The notes under the pieces are model-generated. The model worked only from the letters and a program-made list of their open reading frames with translations. It made no database searches and was not told the origin of the DNA. From Trema orientale (Eukaryota > Streptophyta > Magnoliopsida > Rosales > Cannabaceae), in contig JXTC01000142.1 of NCBI GenBank assembly GCA_002914845.1, forward strand, positions 255,994-319,993: DNA of 64,000 bases, in the 5' to 3' direction. The position numbers were made by a program, and so were the translations under genes. The first letter of the stretch is position 1; each line of letters begins with the position of its first letter. Shown here piece after piece: positions 1-11,061 of this stretch.

Positions 1-218
1 TTTTCTCTCTTTTTTCTTTTTCATTTTTCATGCAAAACACTTTAAGTCCATGGTAGAATAGCGTGTACTTTTCCCACTAATCAATGCATTACAGTAAACC
101 AGAAATTCATATAACTGCAACTAGCAAGCGTTTCCATTTCCAACTTATGCTAGGTTCTATAAGCAGCAATTAATCTATACATTTGTGTCAGAAACGCTTA
201 TGGATCTTGTACCTCTCC

Positions 219-2387
219 TTAAAATGAGCCATTGCCAATGATCCATAGCCAGTCAAGAGCAACTCCCGAAAATATGCCTCCAAGAAGAAACACCACCAGG
301 ATATTACCTAGTGCATTTTGTTCCGGTCCCTGTAAATTTCAAACGACAAAACCAATACAAAAAAAGTTACATGTATAGACTTCATTAAGATTTGCTATAT
401 ACTAACATAACTTAAAATAAAATACAAGTCATATTAATTTTTTTAAGAAAGGTTAATTACCTTATAACCTTTAGGTGCTGCCGTAAGAACACAAACAGTG
501 AGATAACCATTGGTTAATCCTAAGAGGGAGATGAGCATGATCATCCATCCCTGATCACCGTATTTTGCGGTGAAGTAAAACGCGGGAATGAACAAGAAAC
601 GACTAAGAACCGCAATCAAAAGTCCCTTTCTCGATTCCAGCTTAAGACATTTCACTAGAGGAATGTATCTTGCTATGAAATCCAATAAATTGTACATAGC
701 AATCAGTACTAGTGGATACCTGGACATTATACCAAATACCATCATTGTTAATTTAAAGACACAACACATTAAATTAACAGATTAATTTTATTTTTTTTCA
801 AAGAAAAAGTTTGTTTTTGAAGCTATTACCATGAGCCCAACTTGTGTGTTCCAGTATTTTCATACAAGAAACCGGGGAAAATGGACAATGTCAACACATA
901 AATCAGGAACAAATCTAGCGCGTAATCGATGTTCTGTAAGATTAGTTGCTTGTTGCTCAATCGTTCTGAGAGTTTGGAGTCATCTTCAACCTGTACAAAT
1001 TTAAAGAAGTTTGTTAGAAATTAGAACATTGATTTCTAGGACGTTGTAGAAAAACTTTAGAAATATTCAAGAAAGTAGCAGTACTCCTTGGGTTTCTCCA
1101 GCAGCGGCAAGATCAGCCGCCACAGTTTTTGATCCTTCTGAGGCTGCTTTCTTGCGGAAGTACTTCACGATTGGCAATTTAGGGAACACAAATGCGTAGA
1201 GAAGAATGCAGAGAAACTCGAAGAAGGTGGAGATTGCTAGAAACAACACTGCCGAAGAAGGTTCATACATCAGGATTCTAATTAAGTCAAATGAATTTCA
1301 TCATGCACGTGATATAATAGCGTCAGATCAAACACATGTTACAGTAGAAAAATTTATGTACAAGTGCCCTTGCGAAGGCCGTGATCAGTTTTGTCGAACG
1401 CAGCTTTTGTGACTAGCCTCAAACCAGAGGTTAGGACACCTGCTGCAGCCAAGCCAGCAAAAAAGGACTGCAATTTATCATATTAACACACATCAGAATA
1501 ATAAGTATCAAGGATAGAGAGTAAAGTATATACAAAGTACTTGTCTCAAATTATAACCTGCATGAATTCAGGAAGCATGAAAGACAGATCTCCAACCATT
1601 CCACCTTGAACATGAGCGTCTGCAACCCCAAAGGCAGCTACAAGTACACATATTCCTATATAAGGTCCAACTCCTCCCTTCCCGTTTGTGACCAAGTCAA
1701 CCTATTATAGGTAAAAGTTGAAGCTAAATTCATTGTAATTAAACTTAGGTCATAATCTCTCTTCTAAGTATAGGAAGTGAAAGTAACATGAAGTCAGAGA
1801 GTTTAAGTGCTTACAACTATGAGGAGGAAGGTACTTGTAAAGAAAAGGGCGAATCCGAACAAATTCCGCTTTCTAGTATCGATTTTCGCCTCATTGTACG
1901 CTAGTATTGCCATTGTACCGACAGCAAACGGTTGATAAACAAGGGTAAGTACTCGAGAAGGATGGTAATGCTGCAAATTAAACAGGAGAAATCTTATGAG
2001 ACTAACTAGTGATTTCAAAATTAAATTGATCTGGTGGAACAAAATTAGAAAGTCTATCCAATTGAATGCAACAAATAATATGAATCTCTCTGTTGAAAAA
2101 TACATTCAACATTAAAATCGACTACAATAGACGTATATACTTACTGGAAATAGTGCATAATAGTAATCTCCAATAGTAAGCATGCTGTTCCATGAAACAA
2201 GTGAACCCAGTCCGAGAATCCAACAAACAAACATTGCTTTATACTTCCCCTGCTTATTGTAAAATTGACAAAGTGTACTAAGAGATTGCTGTGATTAAAA
2301 TTAATAGTAAAAATGAAAATAAATATGACTAATTAAAACACTAACCTCATGCTTCACAGCAACTCCACTTTCATCGGCAATCGTCAT
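219..2387 (-). CDS. ENT: Equilibrative nucleoside transporter, ENT3-like (9 exons)
   Basis: A membrane carrier of the SLC29/ENT family, which moves nucleosides across membranes, in plants usually with protons. Exons read on minus: 2387-2346, 2249-2145, 1970-1815, 1701-1558, 1467-1362, 1248-1085, 990-830, 719-461, 329-219. All junctions are GT-AG and the sum is 1248 bases, in frame, giving 415 residues, close to the usual length of about 420 for plant ENTs. The start is MTIADESGVAVKHE; the stop is at 219-221. Family hallmarks are GLGSLVSWNSMLTIGDYY in exon 2, ADAHVQGGMVGDLSFM (about residues 127-142), SFFAGLAAAGVLTSGLR, FPKLPIVKYF before the cytosolic loop, and the C-terminal PKGYKGPEQNALGN followed by the last membrane segment. 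About eleven hydrophobic segments are expected. I see no disabling change. The subfamily (ENT3/6 versus ENT8) is inferred. Confidence 0.93.
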
Positions 2388-2880
2388 GACTAGTCCCTGG
2401 CTCTACGATTGGAAACTGACTTCTAAGACTCTGCTTCACTTTTTTCTAACCCTGCCCGCAGACTATGAATTTGACTTAAAACTATTAATAAACTATACTT
2501 ACCTGTTAAAAATTTTACTATATGTATATGAGATACATTTTGATGAAACCATTTTGAAATCTTAAACCCAAAAAGGAAAGAAAAATGCTGAAACCATTTC
2601 AATGAAAGTGATAACAGCAATACCTGAATGTATGCCTAAAATGCTACAAGAAAAAAGGGCAAAATACCTTGGAAATATAAGATGAATCATAGACCTTATC
2701 TTTTGGGAATAATACACACAATATAATATAGATATATAAAGGAACCTGGGGAAAAAAAAGAAGAAGGGTTTACCTCTTTTTGAGGATGGTGTGGACCGAA
2801 AAGTTTGAAAGCAAGGAAAAGAAGAATCAGCAATGAGGGGCTGTGGAATAGAAAAAGAATAAAGATGGTTTAGCTAGCTG
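2388..2880 (-). other. 5' UTR and probable leader intron of the ENT gene
   Basis: On minus, a donor-like GTAAAC occurs at 2773-2768, just after a purine-rich stretch, and an acceptor-like CGTAG lies at 2407-2403, shortly before the ATG at 2387. This fits a non-coding first exon (about 2774-2870) with an intron of about 370 bases in the leader. The transcription start is not visible. The interval contains no convincing coding exon. Confidence 0.45.
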
Positions 2881-3729
2881 AGGGGTGAGGTTGATGAATG
2901 ACCAGTGGCTAAAAGTTGAACAAGACCTAACAATTGAAAAAGCACCCAAGTGTAGCCCAACCCAAGAATCTCATTGACGGAGTATATCCAAGACAAAACA
3001 CTTTAAAATTTCATTTTTCTGAAATTGAATTGAATTGTGACATTAATGTGAATCTCTTTGTATGCTTTCATAAATATAAGGGAAGAAACAGATAAATATA
3101 AGAAACAAGAAAAAGGTCAACGTCTTCGCTTGTTCACTTCAAACATGATTAAAAAAAAAAACTAAATTAATGAAATTATTTTACAGGAAAAATATTTTTT
3201 TCTTAAAAAAGAAAATTATATAACAAAACGTATCATTCATGGAGATTGTTGACAGAATGAGCAAACAAAAGAACCCTCTGGCCATTAACAATAATTTTTG
3301 TCCTCGGATTGCGTATCACATAGGAAAAAAAAAAGAAAAAGAAAATGTATACAAGAAAAGTTACAACATTACCTTACTAGCATCGCATGTTATGAATGCC
3401 AGTCTTCTTCCGGCGTTGCTCCTTGCGGCACGGCACAGTCAACAGAGTTGAGATTCCAGCCCAATAATGTGGAATTAGTTTATGTAAATTTGAGAAGTAC
3501 TACCAAGTCTACCATCGGTTAACCAAAAAAAAAAAGTCTACCATCATGAGACGGATCTATTGGAGCGACCACATAAAAAGAACCCACGTAGTGTGATCGT
3601 AGGACTCTTCTATGCTATTTTACTTTACTTTCTGAACGTATATATTGTGGGAATATATATATATATTTTCAGGAGATAATTCAAACTATGGATATGACCT
3701 AGGATATATATGTGTATATATATATATAT
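2881..3729. other. Intergenic, promoter side of the ENT gene
   Basis: AT-rich sequence upstream of the minus-strand ENT gene. Two short plus-strand reading frames at 3239-3522 overlap each other, lack similarity I recognise and look like chance. A (TA)n tract at 3651-3728 leads into the MITE that follows. Confidence 0.5.
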
Positions 3730-3963
3730 GGCACCAATTTAGTAGGTATTTTTTTTTTTTACCTAGGTATCAATTTAACTAATGAAAATTTTTTTTGCAC
3801 ATTTTTTTATATTAAAAAGTAAAAGAGAGAAATAACATTAATAATGCACGTCTTTTTATGTATATTATTATAGCCGTTAGATTACCACTAAATGATAATC
3901 CAACGACTAAAAAAAAAATATCTACACATAGATTAAAAAAAAATACCTACTGGATTGGCAACC
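3730..3963. mobile_element. MITE family A, copy 1
   Basis: A short non-coding element with terminal inverted repeats. The left end reads GGCACCAATTTAGTAGGTA and the right end ACTGGATTGGCAACC, which is its inverse. Inside are an inverted CCGTTAGAT...ATCCAACGAC pair and a conserved GCACGTCTTTTTATG block shared with the other copies (15267, 42631, 50003, 51156, 56095). Both flanks are TA-rich, so the exact target duplication cannot be read. Confidence 0.85.
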
Positions 3964-6240
3964 TAATGTGTATATATATTTTGGGTTGAAAATGACCTAG
4001 GATACAAGTAAAGTCTCACGATTCATATATTTTTTAACTTCAATACTCAGAGTACATGTACACATTGCTAGATTGGCAATAATTGTTCATTAATTAAGTG
4101 GGAACCCATCCATTCCGACCAAAAAAACAAAATATATATATATATATTGAGTGGGAATCGAGCTTGGCAAATCGGGTAGGCTGGCCATAAAATAAATGAT
4201 ATAGTTTTGGACTTTGAAGTGTGAACAACTAATTGATTATTCATAGCTAGATCACCAGATGCCCCCTTAATATCTTTTTTTTTTTTTTTGCTCCGACCCT
4301 TAATATCCTAATTATTACAACGTGCATGGCGCGCATTCCTATATATTTAGACTATAATATGCGTGTAAAACATCGCAAATTCTTTCTCTGTATGCAACAA
4401 AAACAATTTAATAAATCCACTAAAAAAGAAAACTTCCGTAAAATCTAAAAAATTAGATATTTATACGTGTGCTAAATAGCATATACAGATACTTAACCTG
4501 ACCTTAATTACTTTAAAAAAGTCAATACGGGACAGCAATGGTGATTGGTTTGGTTGGAACTGACTGAGAGTCATAAGCCAATCCGTTACAGCGCACATCA
4601 TAAAAAGTGGTAACGAATCTTTCAGAAGTTTTAGCTGAATGTTGAATATGATTGGCAAGTAGGTCACTCTCATAGTTGTTCCGTGGACTGTTTTGGTGAT
4701 GCTATTTGAGATAATTCTATGCAAATTCACTAATGATTCCTAAGCTACTTTTTCGGTTTCATTGGATATTTCCATATATAATAAAGTCATACTGAGTTTG
4801 GTGGAGATATTCAACTATAAAAGCCTGCAGTTACATTGAGAAACAGGGGGAAAAAAATGATAGCAAGTTGAAATAGCCTTTTTGTCACTTCATTTTAAGA
4901 AATGACCTTTATTTTTGTCATCACTTTGCTAAATGGCTACTGTTTTTTAATCATTTTGCTAAATGGTTGTTTATCAATATGACAGTTTCATTTCTAATAG
5001 TATACAACTATATACCAATTTTTATACTAAATATATCAAAATATTTTACCCATAATATTGTTGATATACTATATATTCAAACCGATAGCCATTTGCTCAA
5101 AAGCCCCCAAAAGAATCGCATTAACTTATTGCTTTTCTAGAAAATATGAAAAGAAGAGAAATACTTGTTAGAGTATTTGAAAGAAATGGCCCTCTTTTCA
5201 CCTCCGTAAAGAAATGGCGTTTTTTTTTTTAACGTATTTAATAAATTTTTGTTTTTTATTTCTTTTTTTTTTTGTTGAAAAAATGGCCATTTTTAGTATA
5301 TCAATTTTTGTATATCATTTTATTAGTATATCAGTATTAAGAATGACAACAGCTGGATCAGTGATGGTTTTTCAATTATTATTCCTATCTCCATTGGTTC
5401 ATAATACCATACCCACTATATATATTAACTGTTATTTTAAATGCGTAGACAATACAGAGATTAACCAACGGATAATGCAAAAAACCATGGTTAACTATTA
5501 TCTATTAATAATTAAAAAAATAAAAGGAAAAAAATCTAATATAACCATACTAAGTAACCATAATTTTTTTCCCCATAATTGACACAATATCAAATAGAAT
5601 AATATACTAGATAGTTTTAAACTCTCTAAATTCATTAGATAAGCGTATTTAAATTAAATATATAATAATTATAGTATATAAATTGGGTTGAGTACGCATG
5701 CAAATTATGCTAATATTGTAATCGCACCACACCTGCATATTTCCTGAGCCATTATTCCATACCCCAAGCGTTTTTCCGGCTTGAATAGCTTTTACCCTAT
5801 CCATCTGGATTAGATAGTCATGAATGACTATAATCATGGATTTTATTGTCATACATACTCAATATGCATTAGTATATCAATTTTTTTTTTTTGGTATTAA
5901 ATGTATCCATTTTATATCACTATATCAATTATTGGCTGTCAGTATATCAATTTTGTGATAAGCTTATCAATATATATATGTATATATATTTTCATAAACT
6001 GATATAAATATACAAAAAGTAATATATGCATATATATTAGCCTTTTTTAATGAACTAAACCATTTTAAAATTTTTTAATAATGTTTGAAAATAGCCATTT
6101 ATTAAACTTGAACCAAAAATTCAATCATTTGACTAAGAAGCCCTAAACGTTTATTTGTACAATTTATAAGAAAGCTCAAGTCCTTCATGGAGCAACCTAG
6201 GCCAAAGACAGACTAGGTCGACAGTGTACTATTCAACACT
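3964..6240. other. Intergenic, AT-rich with degenerate repeat fragments
   Basis: No gene is supported. Around 4860-5120 and 5870-6130 there are fragments resembling repeat family B (phrases such as CATTTTGCTAAATGG and stretches of TATATC/TATACT). Small reading frames at 4461-4730, 5214-5582 and 5649-5852 are low-complexity and carry no recognisable domain. Confidence 0.5.
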
Positions 6241-6690
6241 GAAAAAAAAGGGCTATTTACAAAATTCCAAGCCCAAGATACCAAAAATTGAAAAATTCTG
6301 GATAGGCTGTTTTTTTAAAAAATCTCGGATTGATTTAGAAAAATATCAGTTTTTAAAAGTATTATTAGAAAAATAATATTTTTAAAAATATTTAGAAAAA
6401 TACCATTTTTCTCTTAAATTTGGTATTTTTTAATGGTACTCGAGGTAACCAGTTAGATTACTTAGAGTAACCAATCCTGTTACTTGAAGTAACTGTTTAA
6501 GTTACTTTAGATAACTCGACTAGTTACCTTAAGTATCTTATCAACCACTAAAAAATGGTATTTTTCTAAATACTTTTAAAAGTGGTATTTTTATAATTCA
6601 ATCCAGAATTTTTCAGAACAATTTCAAATTCCAAGATTTTTCAATTTTTTCGAAAAAATACCATAAAAAATCAAATTTTCTCAAAAAAAA
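6241..6690. repeat. Palindromic repeat family C, intact copy
   Basis: A repeat of about 450 bases with a central palindromic block rich in GTAAC/GTTAC (6433-6540: TCGAGGTAACCAGTTAG then ACTCGACTAGTTACCTTAAG) flanked by inverted AAAATACCATTTTT / AAAATGGTATTTTT arms. The same arrangement occurs at 28585-33835 (split by an insertion) and 52335-52700. It has no coding capacity, so it is probably a non-autonomous TIR element of unknown superfamily. Confidence 0.7.
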
Positions 6691-7273
6691 GAAGGACAAG
6701 ATCAATACCACTTATTAGATCCAACTAAGTATGTCTAACATCTTTTTTCTTTCTTCTAAATTATGTCATTTTTCCTTTTAAAAAAAATCATGGAACATTA
6801 TTGATTTTGATAATCTTTTAAAGCATGTAATGAAAAAAATAACAAAGTATAAATGATTTACAAAACTAGAACTTTTGTTTAATGAAACTTTCAAAATTTC
6901 AATATTGTCTCGAGTCTCGAGCCTAGTCAAAAAAGGTCAAATGAAGGAGGCACGCCAGAATAGGTGGTGAAAGTAGTGGAAAGTTTTTTTTTACCATTGG
7001 TCGAATCATCTAGGATAAAAGTCGAAAATATTGGACCGCGGTAGAGCTTGATTGAGCACTGGCATAGTGTTGCAAGTTATTTTAGGGTTTATTAAAGAAT
7101 GAGGTTTCTAAGTAATTTTAATTGTATGACATGATAATGAATGTTAGTTTTCATATTATTAATGAATGATTTTTTTTTTTTAAATCATGAGGGTATTAGT
7201 AGATCCTCTAGGTGTAAATAACCCAAAAAATCGTTTATTTATTCTTGTCCCATAAAAACAAATTGCAAAGTAT
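6691..7273. other. Intergenic
   Basis: AT-rich sequence with no gene, tRNA or clear repeat boundary that I can support. Confidence 0.5.
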
Positions 7274-7800
7274 AAATACAAGGATTAATTGTATTTTTAT
7301 ATCTTGTGTTTTGACTGTTTGTTCCATTTATACCTTATGTTTTGGTTATTATCAAGATTGACCTCTAAAATTGAAACTTATAACTAATTCATTTGTTCTT
7401 TGGGTTAAACACCAATTTTGACTATTAAGTTTACCAAAATACTCTTTTAAACTTTAAAGATATATATTTTAATACTTAATTTAAATTTAAAAATAATTAA
7501 AATAAATAATTAAAAGAAAAAATATTTAAAAAATGAAAATACCTACAAAAATTAAATATTATTTATAAAATTGTTAATCAAATTTATGTGTTTTAGATGT
7601 GATTTCTTTTAAAAACTATATCTTTATATTTTTAAGGATATTTGGATAAACATAATGGTTAAAATCGGTGTTTGATCCAGAGAGGGTATAAATTTATTAC
7701 AAATTCTAAATCTGCGAGTCAATATTGATTATAACTAAAACATAAGGTATAAATTGAACAAACAATCAAAATACAATGTATAACATTATATTTATCTCCA
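7274..7800. mobile_element. Fold-back (long inverted repeat) element
   Basis: The left arm (about 7274-7450) and right arm (about 7640-7800) are imperfect reverse complements. The outer parts share TTTATACCTTATGTTTT on the left against AAAACATAAGGTATAAATT on the right. The inner parts share AAACACCAATTTTGAC on the left against AAATCGGTGTTTGATC on the right. The AT-rich loop has no ORF. The long arms and short loop suit a MITE or MULE-type fold-back. Target duplication is not clear. Confidence 0.7.
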
Positions 7801-8510
7801 AATGCAATTGCAAAAAGTAATTCGTAACAAAACATTGAAAAAAAAAGTTGTTAAGTATGATATATGTATTTTAGAAAATTGATATTTGACTACTTAGGTG
7901 TTGAAAGGTTTTTGCATTGTTCTCTTCTCTCTTTTGTTTTGGTTTTTTCTTTTTTTGTGGTAGAAACTACTAGAAATTACGTTTAGTTTTTTTTTTTTTT
8001 TTTGAATGAAAAAATTAAGTTTAGTTTTGAATAAATAACACCACTAGTCTATAAATTATTGAAAATATCTCATTTGGACGACCGATGCAGCACCATGGAA
8101 TCTAAAAATCGTAAATAAATAATCTTCCTTCATAATTAATCATGCACATTAAAAAGCCAAAGTTACAAAGATGCGCAGTAATTCTGTGAGCTGGCACCTA
8201 TCAGATGGCGATCACTAATAAATTGACAAAATGGAATCACGCGCGTGTTCAAAAAATAATAATAATGCAAAGCATGTCAAGCCTTGAAATTGGTCATGAA
8301 AGGTTGCTAAGCGAAGCAGCTCAATTTGGGTGGCATGCATTATCCCTAAACAAGAAATGAGAAATTACTATGTCGAAGATTCCAATCATACATAGCTCAA
8401 TTGGGCCCAAGGGGACCTTACATTCATGGGTCCTCTTCTATACAATTTGCCCTGGTGGAGTTGAGTACTAATAGGCAATACTTTTCTTATGGAAAGCAGG
8501 CACGAAGCTA
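7801..8510. other. Intergenic
   Basis: No gene supported. The frame that opens at 8401 runs into the following transposable element and has no domain. Confidence 0.45.
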
Positions 8511-9410
8511 TGGGTTTGTTTGGTATTGTTTTTTGTTTTCTGTTTTTAGAGTTATGTTTTCATTTTCAGAAATGAGAACGAAAACTGTTTTATAATGTTT
8601 TTAGAAAACAATAGGTGTTTGATAAATGTTTTCTAGAAACAATTTTTAGAGAAAAATATTATATGAATATAAAAAATCATATTTATATTATAAAAAAAAT
8701 ATTTAAAGGGAAAAAATCAAGATAGATTGACTAGAGATAAATTCAAGTAAGGGAATGAGGAGAGAGAAAGTCACAAGAAAAAATGTAATGAAAGATAATA
8801 ATAAGAAAAAAAGTGATAAGATAGAATAGGAAAATAAAAAGTGCCGAGAAAGATAGAAGAAAAAAAAACTAATGAAAATACACAAGAGAAAGAAAGTGAT
8901 AAGAATACATAGAGATAGAAAATAAAAATAAAAACAGTTATAAAAAACAAAGTAGTAATAGAGAATGAGTAAATATTATGTGATTAAAAAAAATGAAGGG
9001 ATAGAAAATGATGAGAGAGAAAGTGACGCGAGAGAATAAGGAGAGAGAAAGTGATGAGAGAATAAGGATTGAAAGAATGAAGGGAGAGAAAGTGATGAGA
9101 GAAAGTGAGGAGAGAGAAAGTTATGAGAGAGAAAGTGATGAAAGAAAATGATGAGAGAGAAAGTTATGAGAAAATGTATATATAAAAATCATACGAAAGA
9201 ATATATATATTTTTTTAGAAAAAGAAAAAGTTAAGAAAATACTTTGAAAATAACATTTTGTTGTTTCCTGAATTTTATGTTTTCTTTAACTCTGTTTTTA
9301 AACCTGTTTTTAGAAAACAATGCCAAACACCCTTATTTGTTCTCAGAGAATAATTTTTTATTTTTAAAAGCAAAAAATTATTTTTTAGATATGATACCAA
9401 ACAACTCTTA
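8511..9410. mobile_element. TIR element filled with a GA-rich minisatellite
   Basis: The left end GGGTTTGTTTGGTATTG and the right end ATGATACCAAACAACTCTT form an inverted pair (GTTTGTTTGGTAT against its complement). Repeated GTTTTTAGAAAACAAT blocks lie near both ends. The core at 8700-9180 is a degenerate array of GAGAGAAAGTGATGAGA units on the plus strand. No long ORF. The ends resemble plant non-autonomous hAT-like elements, but no convincing 8-bp target duplication was found. Confidence 0.6.
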
Positions 9411-11040
9411 TGCTTGCTTTTCGACCTTCAAATCGATCAATTAGAGGAGAACATACCGAGTACCTCGGCAAATCTGACCGATCAAAACTCAAAGCAACTC
9501 AAAACCGAAGAAGTCGTTAATGTTTTGTTCAATCGTCCGTTCTCATTAATTTCCTATACAACTTGAAGTTCTGCCCGATGTTCAACCTAGTTGATCTCTC
9601 ATCTTTAGTCAATTTTTGTGTCACAATCTTTGATTCATTCTTCTGTAACGGATTAATTATAATGTACTAATGCCGTTTAGCACTTAGCAGTTGATTTACT
9701 TTATGTTAAATGAAAGTCGTTGATTTATTTCATTTTGGTTTTTATTTTGTTTTATTTTATTTTGAGACATTTCTGGCTCGATATATTGAAATAAGCAACA
9801 ATTTAAAAACGGATTTACATATTTAAAAACAAATTATCTAAACAAAAAACTCGACTCTTTTTTGTCAAGTTATATTTGAATGGTAGGCTCCGTGACATAG
9901 CATAGTCAATTCCTACGCATTTTTTCTCCACGCAAGGTCCCAATTACCCACCGCCTTGTTATGCAATTAATAGAGCCCGATCAACGTTATCATCAACAAC
10001 AATTAAGACTCAAATTACCCTGTTTATTTGGAAATTGATATCATATATCTATACTGTTATATGAAAATAGGAACGACTTGGATTTTGTGCTTTTGATCTG
10101 GCAGGTTGACTTTTTTTTTAATATTTTTCTTTTTTCAATTTATTAATCTTTTCCCCCTTCTTTTCTTAGAGAAACAAAATTTTAAATTATAAATTTAGGG
10201 AGCTTCTATTGCTAATTTCCCTCCTACACATAGGAGAAATATATTAGCCTTCCGATTACCATCGTACGGTAGAAAGATAAATGATAAATAACTAGAATTG
10301 TGGTTTTTACCACACTTTATTATTTTTTATGTGGGGATATGTTTAATTGAGCCGTAAGCTTAACCGATTTTTTTCTTTTTTGAAAGGATAACAGATCCAT
10401 TTTTATAAACACACCATCAATAGAACCCTCAATAGATATCCAAATCCCCAAAAAAAAGGAAAAAATTGATTGCCTTTTACTAAAGAAAAAAAAGTCCTAA
10501 TTGTTGTCTCGTTCTTAAAAAAACCCAGTTCTTATTAAAATCCTTATTGCATTGTGAATATAAAATGACAGTCGATGTGAAGGAGAGCGACATGCATACT
10601 TCTCGTGCGAAAGATTGATGGGCAACTATGTCGTCTATAGTCACGTAGTCACTACTGTAGTCCCTGAAGAAATCGAGAAAGAAGTATGAGTTGATTTCAA
10701 GGGCCTATTTTCATTGTATTAATTTTGACCCCAAAATCCTGTGCCTAATAGTTGACGCAAATTCAATACCAAATGGGCCTAATGGTTTCTTCTTGGGCCT
10801 AATGATTTCTTCTTTTTTTCTGTTAATGAATAGATTTAAGAGTTTTATATGTTATAAACAATTCTACACTAGTACCATATATTAGCCATTTAATTATTCT
10901 AAATCCAATAAATACCCTTCTTACCTGTAGAAGCGAAATAAGCCCACCTATAATACAACTGGCCTATAAATTTATCCTTCTTATCCCAATTCAATTTTTT
11001 GCTTTTTTTTTTGTTTTTTTTTCCTAGGGTTTATATCATC
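9411..11040. other. Intergenic
   Basis: About 1.6 kb with no supported gene. The short frames near 9244 and 10691 lack domains and good codon structure. Confidence 0.45.
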
Positions 11041-11061
11041 TAATATCCTTAATTTTTTCTC

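Noticed and set aside
1067..1412. Frames at the ENT locus starting at internal ATGs (e.g. 1270 minus, 1206 plus)
   Set aside because: They are pieces or shadows of ENT exons; splice signals give a complete 415-residue protein.
5214..5582. 122-codon plus frame
   Set aside because: AT-rich with poly-T runs, no domain, within repeat debris.
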